This document shows positions 53,498-62,107 of a stretch of 64,000 bases of DNA, one piece after another. The notes beneath the pieces are model-generated. The model was given only the letters and a program-made list of their open reading frames with translations. It was not told the origin of the DNA and ran no database searches. The position numbers and the translations under genes were made by a program. The DNA lies in contig CAMXWV010000006.1 of assembly GCA_947252755.1 (NCBI GenBank), forward strand, positions 1 through 64,000. Direction: 5' to 3'. Every line of letters begins with the position of its first letter. Position 1 is the first letter of the stretch. This DNA is from an uncultured Dermabacter sp. GTDB taxonomy: Bacteria; Actinomycetota; Actinomycetes; Actinomycetales; Dermabacteraceae.

Positions 53498-54994
53498 ATG
53501 TCAGCTCGCAACCGCCCATCGAGCCCAGCGCACACCACCACGGCGGATGCCGTTCTCATCGGCGGCGGAATCGCAAGCGCCACGCTCGCAGCGCTGCTCA
53601 GCGAATTAGAGCCCGGCTGGCGGATTCTGGTGCTGGAGCGATTGGAGGCGCCAGGGCTGGAATCCTCCGACGCATGGAACAACGCCGGCACCGGCCATTC
53701 CGCACTCTGCGAGCTGAACTACACCCCTCAGGACATCGACGGCTCCGTCAGCCCGCAGAAGGCGATCAGCATCAATGAGCAGTTCCAGCTGTCACGCGAA
53801 TTCTGGGCTCATCTGGTGGAGCAGGGGCGCATCGGCGAGCCGTCCGAATTCATCCGCGCTGTGCCCCATATGAGCTTTGTGCACGGGGTGGACAACGTGG
53901 ACTACCTGCGGCGCCGTCATGCGGCCCTGGTGCAGAACCCGCTGTTCAGCACCATGGAGTTCACCACCTCCCACCAGCAGCTGGCCGAGTGGGCCCCGTT
54001 GATCTCCCGGGATCGCCCCGAAACCGAGACCATCGCCGCCACCCGCTCCGCCGACGGCACCGACGTCGACTTCGGTGCGCTCACCCGCGCCCTGTTCGGC
54101 TATGCGTTGACGGTCAACACCGAAGTCCGCACCGGCAGCGAAGTGACGGGGCTGCGCCGGTTCGGCAAGGACTGGGGCGTGCGGGTACAGCACAGCGGCG
54201 GCACCCTGTTCGTGCGCGCCCCCTTCGTGTTCGTCGGCGCCGGCGGCAATGCGCTGCCGATCCTGCAGTCCTCCGGCATCCCCGAGATCAAAGGCTTCGG
54301 AGGCTTTCCGATCTCCGGCGAATGGCTGCGCTGCACCAATGAGGAGATCATCGCCCAGCATCACGCGAAGGTGTACGGCAAGGCATCGGTGGGCGCTCCC
54401 CCGATGAGCGTGCCGCATCTGGACACGCGCCGGATCAACGGCCAGCCAGCCCTGATGTTCGGACCCTACGCGGGCTGGTCACCGAAGTTCCTCAAATCAG
54501 GCTCCCCGCTTGACCTGCCGCGCTCCGTCACACGAGGAAACATCGCCCCGATGCTCGCGGTGGCTCCGCCGAACCTGGACCTGATGGCCTACCTCGCCTC
54601 GGAGCTCACCAAAACCTTCTCGCAGCGGGTGGACTCACTGCGGGAGTACATGCCGAGTGCTCGCGCGGAGGACTGGGAGCTGGTGCGGGCAGGCCAGCGC
54701 GTGCAGGTGATCGCCCCTGACTCACAGAAGGTGGGCGTGCTGCAGTTCGGCACCCAGCTGGTCACCTCCGCTGACGGCTCAATCGGCGGCATGCTCGGGG
54801 CCTCCCCCGGCGCATCCATTGCGGTGGAGATCATGCTTCGACTGCTGGCCGCCACCCACCCCGAACGCTTCGAGGGGTGGCTGCCGCGGGTGCGCGCCAT
54901 GATGCCGAGCTGGGGCATAGCGCTTGGTGAAGACTCTTCAGCCGCGAAACACACCCTGGACCGCACTGCTGAGATCCTGCAGCTGACCCGCTGA
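53498..54994 (+). CDS. mqo: Malate:quinone oxidoreductase
   Basis: This 498-residue FAD membrane-associated enzyme oxidises malate to oxaloacetate and passes electrons to menaquinone. The FAD loop is TADAVLIGGGIASATLAALL, followed by ESSDAWNNAGTGHSALCELN, PHMSFVHGVDNVDYLRRRH and later MFGPYAGWSPKFLKSGS and GTQLVTSADGSIGGMLGASP, typical of Mqo. The ATG 53498 follows GAGAGG. It is divergent from clpC and is followed, 72 bases later, by lutABC. Both feed the quinone pool. Confidence 0.96.
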   Translation: MSARNRPSSPAHTTTADAVLIGGGIASATLAALLSELEPGWRILVLERLEAPGLESSDAWNNAGTGHSALCELNYTPQDIDGSVSPQKAISINEQFQLSREFWAHLVEQGRIGEPSEFIRAVPHMSFVHGVDNVDYLRRRHAALVQNPLFSTMEFTTSHQQLAEWAPLISRDRPETETIAATRSADGTDVDFGALTRALFGYALTVNTEVRTGSEVTGLRRFGKDWGVRVQHSGGTLFVRAPFVFVGAGGNALPILQSSGIPEIKGFGGFPISGEWLRCTNEEIIAQHHAKVYGKASVGAPPMSVPHLDTRRINGQPALMFGPYAGWSPKFLKSGSPLDLPRSVTRGNIAPMLAVAPPNLDLMAYLASELTKTFSQRVDSLREYMPSARAEDWELVRAGQRVQVIAPDSQKVGVLQFGTQLVTSADGSIGGMLGASPGASIAVEIMLRLLAATHPERFEGWLPRVRAMMPSWGIALGEDSSAAKHTLDRTAEILQLTR

Positions 54995-55066
54995 ACCGCT
55001 GCTGTTCGCGGGCCGTACCCGGTGCGCGGCAATGCGGCGGTTCACCGAGAGGAAAGAGAGACACCG

Positions 55067-55852
55067 ATGAAGATCGCGCTGATGTCCACCTGTCTTGCCG
55101 ACGTGATGGCACCGGACGTGGCCCGTTCCACTGTGGAGCTGCTGGAGAGGCTCGGCCACGAGGTGGTGTTCCCCAAGGAGCAGACCTGCTGCGGGCAGAT
55201 GCACACCAACACCGGCTACTACGCGGAGGCGGCACCGGTGGTGCGGCAGTTCGTGAAGGTGTTCGAACCGCAGCTGGATGAGGTGGATGCGATCGTGATG
55301 CCATCCGGTTCCTGCGCTGGGGCGGTGCGCGAACAGCACCGGATGGTGGCTCGCTACCAGCAGGACAGCGGCTTGGAAGCAGCAGCGGAGCGGGTCTCTG
55401 CCAAAACCTACGAACTTTCCGAGCTGCTCGTGGACGTGTTGAAGGTGACTGACGTGGGCGCGTTCTTCCCGCACACCGTCACCTACCACCCCACCTGCCA
55501 TTCCATGCGGTTTCTCAAAGTGGGACCGCGCCCGCTGCGCCTGCTGCGCGCCGTTGAAGGCATCTCGGTGGTGAACCTTCCGCAGTCCGACACATGCTGC
55601 GGATTCGGCGGCACGTTCAGCGTGAAGAACAAGGACGTGTCCAACGCTATGGTCACGGACAAGGCCGCAAACGTCGTGAAGTCTGGAGCGGACTTCGTGG
55701 TTGCGGGTGATGCATCCTGCCTGATGAACATCGGCGGCAAACTCGCCCGCAACGGGGACCGTCCGCGCGCAATCCATCTGGCGCAGATCCTCAACAGCAC
55801 AAAGGAACGCCCATTCACGCCATCAGACACGATCCTGGGGAGGGCCTCATGA
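55067..55852 (+). CDS. lutA: L-lactate utilisation protein LutA
   Basis: This 261-residue protein is the CCG-domain subunit of the LutABC complex that oxidises L-lactate to pyruvate. Two cysteine-rich CCG motifs are visible: EQTCCGQMHTNTGYYA near residue 40 and SDTCCGFGGTFSVK near 180, with the typical VMPSGSCAGAVREQHRM and YHPTCHSMRFL. Other Cys residues pair with each to ligate FeS centres. GAGGAAAGAGAG precedes the ATG 55067. The stop overlaps lutB by four bases. Confidence 0.93.
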   Translation: MKIALMSTCLADVMAPDVARSTVELLERLGHEVVFPKEQTCCGQMHTNTGYYAEAAPVVRQFVKVFEPQLDEVDAIVMPSGSCAGAVREQHRMVARYQQDSGLEAAAERVSAKTYELSELLVDVLKVTDVGAFFPHTVTYHPTCHSMRFLKVGPRPLRLLRAVEGISVVNLPQSDTCCGFGGTFSVKNKDVSNAMVTDKAANVVKSGADFVVAGDASCLMNIGGKLARNGDRPRAIHLAQILNSTKERPFTPSDTILGRAS

Positions 55853-57366
55853 CCACTGTGAACCTGGGCATGCCGAAGGTGCGGCCGCCCTACGCCTCGC
55901 CCGAGTCCGCGCTCAGCGGTGACCAGGGGTTTCCTGCTGCGGCCCGCGCCGAGCTCGCCGATGACCAGCTGCGTGCCACACTGCGAGGCGCGGCAACCAC
56001 CATTCAGGCAAAGCGTGCCGCAGCGGTGCGGGAGGTGCGCGATTGGCAAGCCCTGCGCACCACCGGCAGCGCACTCAAATGGCAGGTCACCGATCATCTG
56101 CCCGAGCTGCTGGAGCAGTTTGAGAGCGCGGTGACGGCCGCGGGCGGCACCGTGCACTGGGCCCGTGACGCCGAAGAGGCGAACCGGATCGTGGTGGACC
56201 TGGTGCGCGCCACCGGATCCAGTCGGGCCCTCAAGGTGAAGTCCATGGCCACCCAGGAGATCCGGCTCAATGATGCGCTCGCCGCGTCCGGCATCACCGC
56301 CATCGAAACGGATCTTGCCGAACTCATCGTGCAGCTCGCGGGGGACACTCCAAGCCACATCCTGGTGCCGGCGATCCACAAGAACCGCCAGCAGATCCGG
56401 GACCTGTTCCGCTCCGCGCTGCCGGATGCGCCGCCGGATCTCAGCGATGACCCGGCTCAGCTCGCTGAAGCCGCGCGCGTCTTCCTGCGTGAGCAGTTCC
56501 TGGACATGGACGTGGCGATCTCCGGGGCGAACTTCGGCGTGGCAGAGACCGGCACCCTCAGCATTGTGGAGTCCGAGGGCAACGGCCGCATGTGCCTGAC
56601 CCTCCCCCGCACCCTGATCACCGTGATGGGCATTGAAAAGCTGATTCCGAGCTTCCAGGACCTCGAGGTGTTCCTGCAGCTGCTTCCCCGATCCTCCACC
56701 GGTGAGCGGATGAACCCGTACACCTCGATGATCACCGGGGTGACACCGGACGATGGCCCTCAGGCGCTGCACGTGGTGCTGCTGGACAACGGCCGCAGCG
56801 CCGTGCTCAGTGACCCGGAGGGTCGCAGCGCCCTGCACTGTATCCGCTGCTCCGCCTGTTTGAACGCCTGCCCGGTCTACGAGCGGGCCGGCGGGCACTC
56901 CTACGGGTCCACATATCCCGGCCCGATCGGTGCGATCCTCTCCCCGCAGATGACCGGGATGGAGGGCGTGGACAATCCGAACTCCACGCTCCCCTACGCC
57001 TCCAGTCTCTGCGGCGCCTGCTATGACGTGTGTCCGGTGAAGATCAACATCCCGGAGATCTTGGTGCACCTGCGCAGCCGGGACGTGGATGAGCGGCGAG
57101 GCTCCAAAGGCCGGTTCCATGGCACCTGGGATGTGGCGATGCGCTCCATGAGCCGCCTCATGTCCAGCCCCAGAGCCTACGACGCGGCCGTCCGCTCCTC
57201 GGGCCTCGTCGGCGCCGTGAAGCGCCGCGGGAACATCACCTCGCTGCCGCTGCCGGTGATGAAGGACTGGACGGAGTTTCGCGATCTGCCCGTTCCGCGT
57301 GAGTCTTTCCGCAGCTGGTGGGACAAACGGGAGAAACAGCGGACCGATCAAGGAGATCAGCAGTGA
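55849..57366 (+). CDS. lutB: L-lactate utilisation iron-sulfur protein LutB
   Basis: This 505-residue protein is the FeS subunit of LutABC. It has an N-terminal LUD-type domain (AVREVRDWQALRTTGSALKW, KVKSMATQEIRLNDALAASG, ISGANFGVAETGTLSIVESE) and two 4Fe-4S motifs near the C-terminus, CIRCSACLNACPVY and LCGACYDVCPVKINIPE. Length and domain order are standard. Its ATG overlaps the lutA stop, and its stop overlaps the GTG of lutC, so the trio is tightly coupled. Confidence 0.95.
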   Translation: MTTVNLGMPKVRPPYASPESALSGDQGFPAAARAELADDQLRATLRGAATTIQAKRAAAVREVRDWQALRTTGSALKWQVTDHLPELLEQFESAVTAAGGTVHWARDAEEANRIVVDLVRATGSSRALKVKSMATQEIRLNDALAASGITAIETDLAELIVQLAGDTPSHILVPAIHKNRQQIRDLFRSALPDAPPDLSDDPAQLAEAARVFLREQFLDMDVAISGANFGVAETGTLSIVESEGNGRMCLTLPRTLITVMGIEKLIPSFQDLEVFLQLLPRSSTGERMNPYTSMITGVTPDDGPQALHVVLLDNGRSAVLSDPEGRSALHCIRCSACLNACPVYERAGGHSYGSTYPGPIGAILSPQMTGMEGVDNPNSTLPYASSLCGACYDVCPVKINIPEILVHLRSRDVDERRGSKGRFHGTWDVAMRSMSRLMSSPRAYDAAVRSSGLVGAVKRRGNITSLPLPVMKDWTEFRDLPVPRESFRSWWDKREKQRTDQGDQQ

Positions 57367-58076
57367 ACGAGGCTAAGCACGAGATCATGCAGCGTCTGCG
57401 CACTGCTCTCGATGTGCCCCGCCGAAATGCGGTGACCACCGCTGATGACGTGCCCCGTGACTACATGCGCGCAGACTCCACCGCCGAAGCCAAGACGCCG
57501 CGGGCGAAAGCACTGGAGGTGCTGCAGGCGCGGCTCACGGAGACCGGCGCTCGCGTCACCACCACAACTGAGCGGGAGCTTGCCGGGGACCTGGCCTCAC
57601 TGCTGGGTTCGGGACAGTTCGTGACCGCCGCGGGTGTGCCGTCTGAGTGGACGTGTGACGCGGCAGCATCCGGTGCGGAACTGACAGTCGACTCGCCCGA
57701 TCTTGATGCGCATGCACTCACCCGCATGGACGGCGCGATCACTGGCGCTCACAGCGCCGCAGCGATCACGGGAACCATCGCCCTCAGCGCTGCCGACCCG
57801 CGCTGCGGGAGGCGGATCATCTCCCTCATCCCGGACCGTCACGTCATCGTGCTGCATCATGCGGACGCGGTGGTGACGGTGCCAGCGCTCGTGGCCCGGA
57901 TGCAGCAGCAGCCGGAGGCTTCCTGGACGTGGATCACCGGTCCCAGCGCCACGAGCGATATCGAGCTGAACCGGGTGGAGGGCGTGCACGGCCCGCGCAC
58001 CCTGGATGTGCTGCTGGTGCTCGAGTCTGATGACCAGCCGGATCCGGCCGACGATCGGAAAGGAGCTCCCGCATGA
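57363..58076 (+). CDS. lutC: L-lactate utilisation protein LutC
   Basis: This 237-residue LUD-domain protein is the third subunit of the lactate oxidation complex. Seen are EIMQRLRTALDVPRRNAV, the LUD core VDSPDLDAHALTRMDGAITG, the SerGly/ThrGly loop AAAITGTIALSAADPRCGRR and the C-terminal TGPSATSDIELNRVEGVHGP typical of LutC/YkgG. The GTG 57363 has AAGGAG seven bases upstream and overlaps the lutB stop. Its stop overlaps the start of an aldose-epimerase-like gene. Regulation by a GntR-type LutR, common elsewhere, is not seen nearby. Confidence 0.93.
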   Translation: MNEAKHEIMQRLRTALDVPRRNAVTTADDVPRDYMRADSTAEAKTPRAKALEVLQARLTETGARVTTTTERELAGDLASLLGSGQFVTAAGVPSEWTCDAAASGAELTVDSPDLDAHALTRMDGAITGAHSAAAITGTIALSAADPRCGRRIISLIPDRHVIVLHHADAVVTVPALVARMQQQPEASWTWITGPSATSDIELNRVEGVHGPRTLDVLLVLESDDQPDPADDRKGAPA

Positions 58077-58972
58077 GAGCAGCCGTCTACACCGGTGATC
58101 TGATCCGCCTCACAGCCGGGCCGTGGAGCGCTGTGATCGCGCCCGTGGGCGCTGCGGTGCAGTCCCTGCAGCTGAATGGCCGGGACGTCATCGATCCCGC
58201 ACCGCTCACGGCGGTCAACACCGCCTTCCAGGGTGTGCTCCTGGCACCCTGGCCGTGCAGGCTCGACGGTGGACGCTACGAGGCCCATGGGCAGGCGCTG
58301 ACTGCTCCGGTCACAGAGGCCGCCACCGGCACAGCGCTGCACGGGCTGACGCCGTTCGCCGAGTTCACGGTGCGCTCAACAGCAGGCTCCTCTGCTGTTC
58401 TCACCCACACCATCGCCCCCTCACCGGGGTATCCGTTTCGGGTGCGGATCACCGCCGAGTTCACCCTGACGGAGCAGGGCCTGGACACGGTGGTCACCGC
58501 TGACAACCTCGGGCATGCGGACGCCCCCTACGGCATGGGTCCCCACCCGTACCTGGTGGCGGGCGCAGGACCAATCGATGAGTGGCGCCTGGAAGTGCCC
58601 GCTGATCAGGTGCTGCTCATGGATGAGCGGATGCTGCCGCGGGCCCTGCGCAACGCCCAGGACGAGCCTGATTACGATTTCAGGCCTGAGCGCTCAGCAC
58701 CGCTGGGCCCACGGGCCATCGACAACACCTACACCTCGCTCACTGCGGGCCGTGTCACCCTGTTCAGCGCCGATGGATCACAGGGCGCGGCCGTGGAGTT
58801 CGATCCCGCAGCACTGCCGTGGGTGCAGATCTATACCAGGCGTGACGGTCGCGGCTCCGTTGCGGTTGAGCCGCTCACCTGCCCCCCGAACGCCTTCGCC
58901 TCCGGCACTGACCTGCTGTGGATCGAGCCGGATACAAGCGTTCAGCGCTCCTGGCGGATCACCGGCTGGTGA
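58073..58972 (+). CDS. Aldose 1-epimerase family protein
   Basis: This 299-residue protein has the galactose-mutarotase-like beta-sandwich. It starts with the typical WSAVIAPVGAAVQSLQLNGR, has VLLAPWPCRLDGGRYEAHG, the catalytic-His-containing ALHGLTPFAEF and PYGMGPHPYLVAG, and the C-terminal VAVEPLTCPPNAFASGTDL. These proteins interconvert sugar anomers; the substrate is unknown. It is the last gene after lutC, overlapping by four bases (ATGA), which is an odd partner for lactate oxidation. It converges on lsr2 with a terminator between. Confidence 0.9.
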   Translation: MRAAVYTGDLIRLTAGPWSAVIAPVGAAVQSLQLNGRDVIDPAPLTAVNTAFQGVLLAPWPCRLDGGRYEAHGQALTAPVTEAATGTALHGLTPFAEFTVRSTAGSSAVLTHTIAPSPGYPFRVRITAEFTLTEQGLDTVVTADNLGHADAPYGMGPHPYLVAGAGPIDEWRLEVPADQVLLMDERMLPRALRNAQDEPDYDFRPERSAPLGPRAIDNTYTSLTAGRVTLFSADGSQGAAVEFDPAALPWVQIYTRRDGRGSVAVEPLTCPPNAFASGTDLLWIEPDTSVQRSWRITGW

Positions 58973-59015
58973 CGCTGACCCGATAAAGCAGCCGACGAGC
59001 CGGCATCACACAGCA

Positions 59016-59046
59016 ACGGGGCGCATCCATGATGGATGCGCCCCGT
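59016..59046. terminator. Terminator between the epimerase gene and lsr2
   Basis: ACGGGGCGCATCCA and TGGATGCGCCCCGT form a perfect 14-bp stem with a three-base loop, midway between convergent stops. It lacks a clear U-run on either strand. Confidence 0.8.
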
Positions 59047-59069
59047 CTGCTGAGCAGGATCAGCGAGGC

Positions 59070-59393
59070 TCAGGCGCCTGCTGCGCGGTAAGCTTCGCGG
59101 ATCTCAGCGGGGATGCGGCCGCGGTCGGACACCTGGTAGCCCTGCTGGCGGGCCCATTCGCGGATCTTCGCCGTCTCCTTAGCCGTGGTGGGAGCACCGG
59201 AGGAACGGCGTGCTCGACCACCCACACGGCGAGCCGCGGCGATCCAACGGGCAAACTCCGCGTGGATCTTCTCCACATTCTCCTCGGAGAGATCGATTTC
59301 GTAGTTCACGCCTTCAAGCGAGAAGTTCACCGTTGATGCGGCCTTGGAGCCGTCGATATCATCGATCAGTTCGATAATGGTCTTACGTGCCAC
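59070..59393 (-). CDS. lsr2: Lsr2-family nucleoid-associated protein
   Basis: This 107-residue protein is an actinobacterial H-NS analogue that bridges AT-rich DNA and silences horizontally acquired genes. The N-terminal dimerisation region is MARKTIIELIDDIDGSKAAS followed by FSLEGVNYEIDLSEENVEKI, and the C-terminal DNA-binding half has KIREWARQQGYQVSDRGRIP with the AT-hook-like RGR. GAGGA lies six bases before the GTG start. A sigma-70-like promoter is just upstream. It sits next to lysS as in Mycobacterium. Confidence 0.96.
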   Translation of the reverse strand: MARKTIIELIDDIDGSKAASTVNFSLEGVNYEIDLSEENVEKIHAEFARWIAAARRVGGRARRSSGAPTTAKETAKIREWARQQGYQVSDRGRIPAEIREAYRAAGA

Positions 59394-59435
59394 TGTCTGT
59401 CCTCAATTCAGATGACTGCTGATGAGTGCATCACC

Positions 59436-59465
59436 AGCATATTCCCTATTTCCTGAATGGCACAA
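59436..59465 (-). promoter_or_regulatory. Probable lsr2 promoter
   Basis: On the minus strand TTGTGC and TATGCT are separated by 18 bases, a housekeeping-type -35/-10 pair, placing a transcription start about 35 bases before the lsr2 GTG. It lies just past the lysS-unit terminator. Confidence 0.4.
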
Positions 59466-59472
59466 CAGCAAA

Positions 59473-59504
59473 GGCGGTGGGCGCGTTATTCCGCGCCCAC
59501 CGCC
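59473..59504 (-). terminator. Terminator of the lysS unit
   Basis: GGCGGTGGGCGCG and CGCGCCCACCGCC form a perfect 13-bp stem with a six-base loop, followed on the minus strand by TTTGCTGTTG. It lies 25 bases after the small membrane protein stop. Confidence 0.8.
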
Positions 59505-59528
59505 CACTTCCCTGGTCACGGAAGAGGA

Positions 59529-59711
59529 TCAATCAGTTCCATGCTGCTCTGGCGCACGCTGCGCCTGCCATTCCGCTTCTGCCTCTCGCTCAGCAGCACG
59601 CTGCGCCTTATCTGCTCGAAGGATCGCACGGAGCACAAACCAGAAGAGCAGGCCGATGCCGATGGACGGCAGCAACGCCCCGAGCTCAAAGAAGATATCA
59701 ACGTCTTTCAT
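59529..59711 (-). CDS. Small membrane protein downstream of lysS
   Basis: This 60-residue protein has one hydrophobic helix (LGALLPSIGIGLLFWFVLRA), then a charged Arg/Glu/Ala-rich helical tail (DKAQRAAEREAEAEWQAQRA). It starts one base after the lysS stop, so translation is probably coupled. Similar short open frames follow lysS in other Micrococcales. No function is assigned. A 61-residue frame covers the same place in another frame but lacks this pattern. Confidence 0.7.
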   Translation of the reverse strand: MKDVDIFFELGALLPSIGIGLLFWFVLRAILRADKAQRAAEREAEAEWQAQRAPEQHGTD

Positions 59712-59712
59712 A

Positions 59713-61218
59713 TCATTTCACCAGCGGGAACAGAATGGTTTCGCGAACGCCCAGCCCGGTCAGAGCCATGAGCAGGCGATCCATGCCCATCCCCATGCCC
59801 CCGGTGGGCGGCAGAGCGAACTCCATCGCCTCCAGAAAGTCCTCATCCAGCCGCATGGCTTCATCATCCCCCTGAGCAGCGAGCTGCGCCTGCTGCTCGA
59901 ATCGCTCACGCTGGATGACGGGGTCCACCAGCTCCGAGTAGCCGGTGGCAAGCTCGAATCCGCGCACGTACAGGTCCCACTTTTCCACCACGCCTGGCGT
60001 GGAACGGTGTTGCCGCACCAGCGGTGAAGTCTCCACCGGGAAGTCCATCACAAACGTCGGCTCATACAGGTCCGGCTCTGCCAAGTGCTCGAACAGTTCT
60101 TCAACGAGCTTCCCGTGCCCGTATTTCGGATGGTCCAGGTCAAGGTCCAGCTCGCGGGCGATTCCGCGCAGCTCATCCGGGTTGGTCTCCGGAGTGATCT
60201 CACGGCTCAGCTTTTCACTGACCGTCTCGTACATGCCGATCTGCTTCCATTCGCCACCGAAGTCGTATTCGGTGCCGTCAGCAAGAGTCGCCACATGGGA
60301 GCCGAACGCGTCGTACACGGCTTGCTGAATCAGATCCTTGGTGAGCGCGGCAATCGAATGGTAGTCACCGTAAGCCTCATACGCCTCGAGCATGGAGAAC
60401 TCCGGAGAGTGCGTGGAGTCGGCACCTTCGTTGCGGAAATTCCGGTTGATCTCAAAAACCTTCTCCATGCCGCCCACGGCCGCCCGCTTCAGGAACAACT
60501 CCGGGGCAATGCGGAGGTAAAGGTCCATGTTGTAGGCGTTCATATGGGTCACGAACGGCCGCGCCGCTGCGCCGGACGGGATCGCCTGCAGCATCGGGGT
60601 CTCCACCTCGATATAGCCGCGCTCATGAAAGCTCTTTCGCAGGGACCACATGACATCCGCACGCAGCTTTGCGGTTTCACGCGCCTGTTCACGCACGATC
60701 AGGTCCACGTAACGGCGGCGCACCCGCACCTCTTCTGAGAGGTCTGCGAACAGCACCGGCAGCGGGCGGATCGCCTTAGCAGCCATCTGCCACGTGGTGG
60801 CGAACACAGACAGTTCACCGCGGCGGGACTTGCCGATCGGTCCTTCGAAGAACACATGATCGCCCAGATCCACATCAGCCTTGAACTGGGCGAGGCGCGC
60901 CTCCCCCACTTTGGCAAGGCTCAGCATGATCTGGAGGCGCTCACCAGACCCGGCCTGGATCGTGGCGAAGCACAGTTTGCCGGTGTTGCGCTGGAAGACG
61001 ATGCGCCCGGACACCGCAACCACGGTGTCCGTCTCTTCCCCAGCGGGCAGATCCTCGTAGTCAGCGCGGATCTGGCTGATGGTGTTGCGCACGGGAACGC
61101 TGACCGGGTAAGCGTCCTCGCCGCGATCCAGCAGGCGCTGGCGCTTGGCTCGGCGCACACCGATCTGGTCGCGTGTGCTCTCAACCTCAAGATTCGCGGG
61201 GGTGTCAGCGTTCGTCAT
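59713..61218 (-). CDS. lysS: Lysyl-tRNA synthetase, class II
   Basis: This 501-residue enzyme charges tRNA-Lys. The N-terminal OB-fold anticodon-binding domain (VAVSGRIVFQRNTGKLCFAT) precedes the class II core: motif 1 YIEVETPMLQAIPSGAAARP, motif 2 FEINRNFRNEGADSTHSPEF and motif 3 GGMGMGMDRLLMALTG. The ATG 61218 starts a normal-length protein. It is not fused to an MprF-like membrane domain. The order lsr2-lysS-panC, minus strand, is the actinobacterial standard. Confidence 0.97.
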   Translation of the reverse strand: MTNADTPANLEVESTRDQIGVRRAKRQRLLDRGEDAYPVSVPVRNTISQIRADYEDLPAGEETDTVVAVSGRIVFQRNTGKLCFATIQAGSGERLQIMLSLAKVGEARLAQFKADVDLGDHVFFEGPIGKSRRGELSVFATTWQMAAKAIRPLPVLFADLSEEVRVRRRYVDLIVREQARETAKLRADVMWSLRKSFHERGYIEVETPMLQAIPSGAAARPFVTHMNAYNMDLYLRIAPELFLKRAAVGGMEKVFEINRNFRNEGADSTHSPEFSMLEAYEAYGDYHSIAALTKDLIQQAVYDAFGSHVATLADGTEYDFGGEWKQIGMYETVSEKLSREITPETNPDELRGIARELDLDLDHPKYGHGKLVEELFEHLAEPDLYEPTFVMDFPVETSPLVRQHRSTPGVVEKWDLYVRGFELATGYSELVDPVIQRERFEQQAQLAAQGDDEAMRLDEDFLEAMEFALPPTGGMGMGMDRLLMALTGLGVRETILFPLVK

Positions 61219-61260
61219 ACCCGCATCATCTCAGCTGACGCGCACTGCCGCAGTGATCTG

Positions 61261-62106
61261 TCACCGTTCGCCCGCGGGTGTGCTCACATTCACGAATGCG
61301 TTGTCCAGCAGTCGCACGCCATCCACTCGCGCAGCGCACACCACCAGGGCCTCACCGATGAAATCGGAGCTGATCGGCTGGAACGTCTCCGCGTCTAATG
61401 CTTCGGCATAGTCCCACTGAACTGCCTCGGTGTCTGCGAGCGCGCTGAGGAAGATCCGCAGATCCGCGGCCGGCATCGCATGGTGCTGCAGGTCTCGCAG
61501 CAGGTGGCTGAGCGCAAGCGCGTCGCGCCTGCCCTGCTCGCTCAGGTAGGCATTGCGCGAGGAGCGGGCAAGGCCCGTCTCCTCACGGATGATCGGTGCC
61601 GGAATGATCGCCACCGGCAGATTGAAGTCCGCCACGAGCCGGCGCACCACAGTCAGCTGCTGGGCGTCTTTCTGCCCGAATACGGCAAGGTCCGGGCTGA
61701 TGATGGTCAGCAGCTTCAGCACCACGGTGGCCACACCGGAGAAGTGCCCGGGCCGAGCCGCGCCTTCCAGCACGGACCCGATCGGTCCCACATCCACCCG
61801 GAACGGATCCGGCAGCGGGTACATCTCCTCGGTGGTCGGTGCGAACACAAGGTCCGCGAGCCCCTCCACCGCGGCCAGATCCGCGTGAAGATCGCGTGGA
61901 TAGCGGTCGAAGTCCTCGTTCGGCCCGAACTGGAGCGGGTTCACGAACACGCTGACGATGATGTGCTCGGCGTGCTGGCGCGCCAGACGGATCAGGGAGA
62001 GGTGGCCGTCATGCAGGGCGCCCATGGTGGGCACGAGCGCAACCGTTCCGCTCAGCTCGGCGCGAGCAGCGCGCATACCGGCGATGCTGGTGATCAGTGT
62101 GGTCAT
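61261..62106 (-). CDS. panC: Pantothenate synthetase
   Basis: This 281-residue enzyme condenses pantoate and beta-alanine with ATP to pantothenate, the CoA precursor. Motifs are VALVPTMGALHDGHLSLIRL, VSVFVNPLQFGPNEDFDRYP, FGQKDAQQLTVVRRLV and GLARSSRNAYLSEQGR. AAGGA lies six bases before ATG 62106, one base after the stop of the upstream DUF2520 gene. The open frame to 62274 overlaps that gene and was rejected. No panB, panD or coaX is in the window. Confidence 0.95.
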   Translation of the reverse strand: MTTLITSIAGMRAARAELSGTVALVPTMGALHDGHLSLIRLARQHAEHIIVSVFVNPLQFGPNEDFDRYPRDLHADLAAVEGLADLVFAPTTEEMYPLPDPFRVDVGPIGSVLEGAARPGHFSGVATVVLKLLTIISPDLAVFGQKDAQQLTVVRRLVADFNLPVAIIPAPIIREETGLARSSRNAYLSEQGRRDALALSHLLRDLQHHAMPAADLRIFLSALADTEAVQWDYAEALDAETFQPISSDFIGEALVVCAARVDGVRLLDNAFVNVSTPAGER

Positions 62107-62107
62107 A

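Noticed and set aside
55483..57351. 622-codon minus-strand open frame opposite lutA-lutB
   Set aside because: It spans two clearly coding, overlapping lut genes on the other strand and has no domain of its own.
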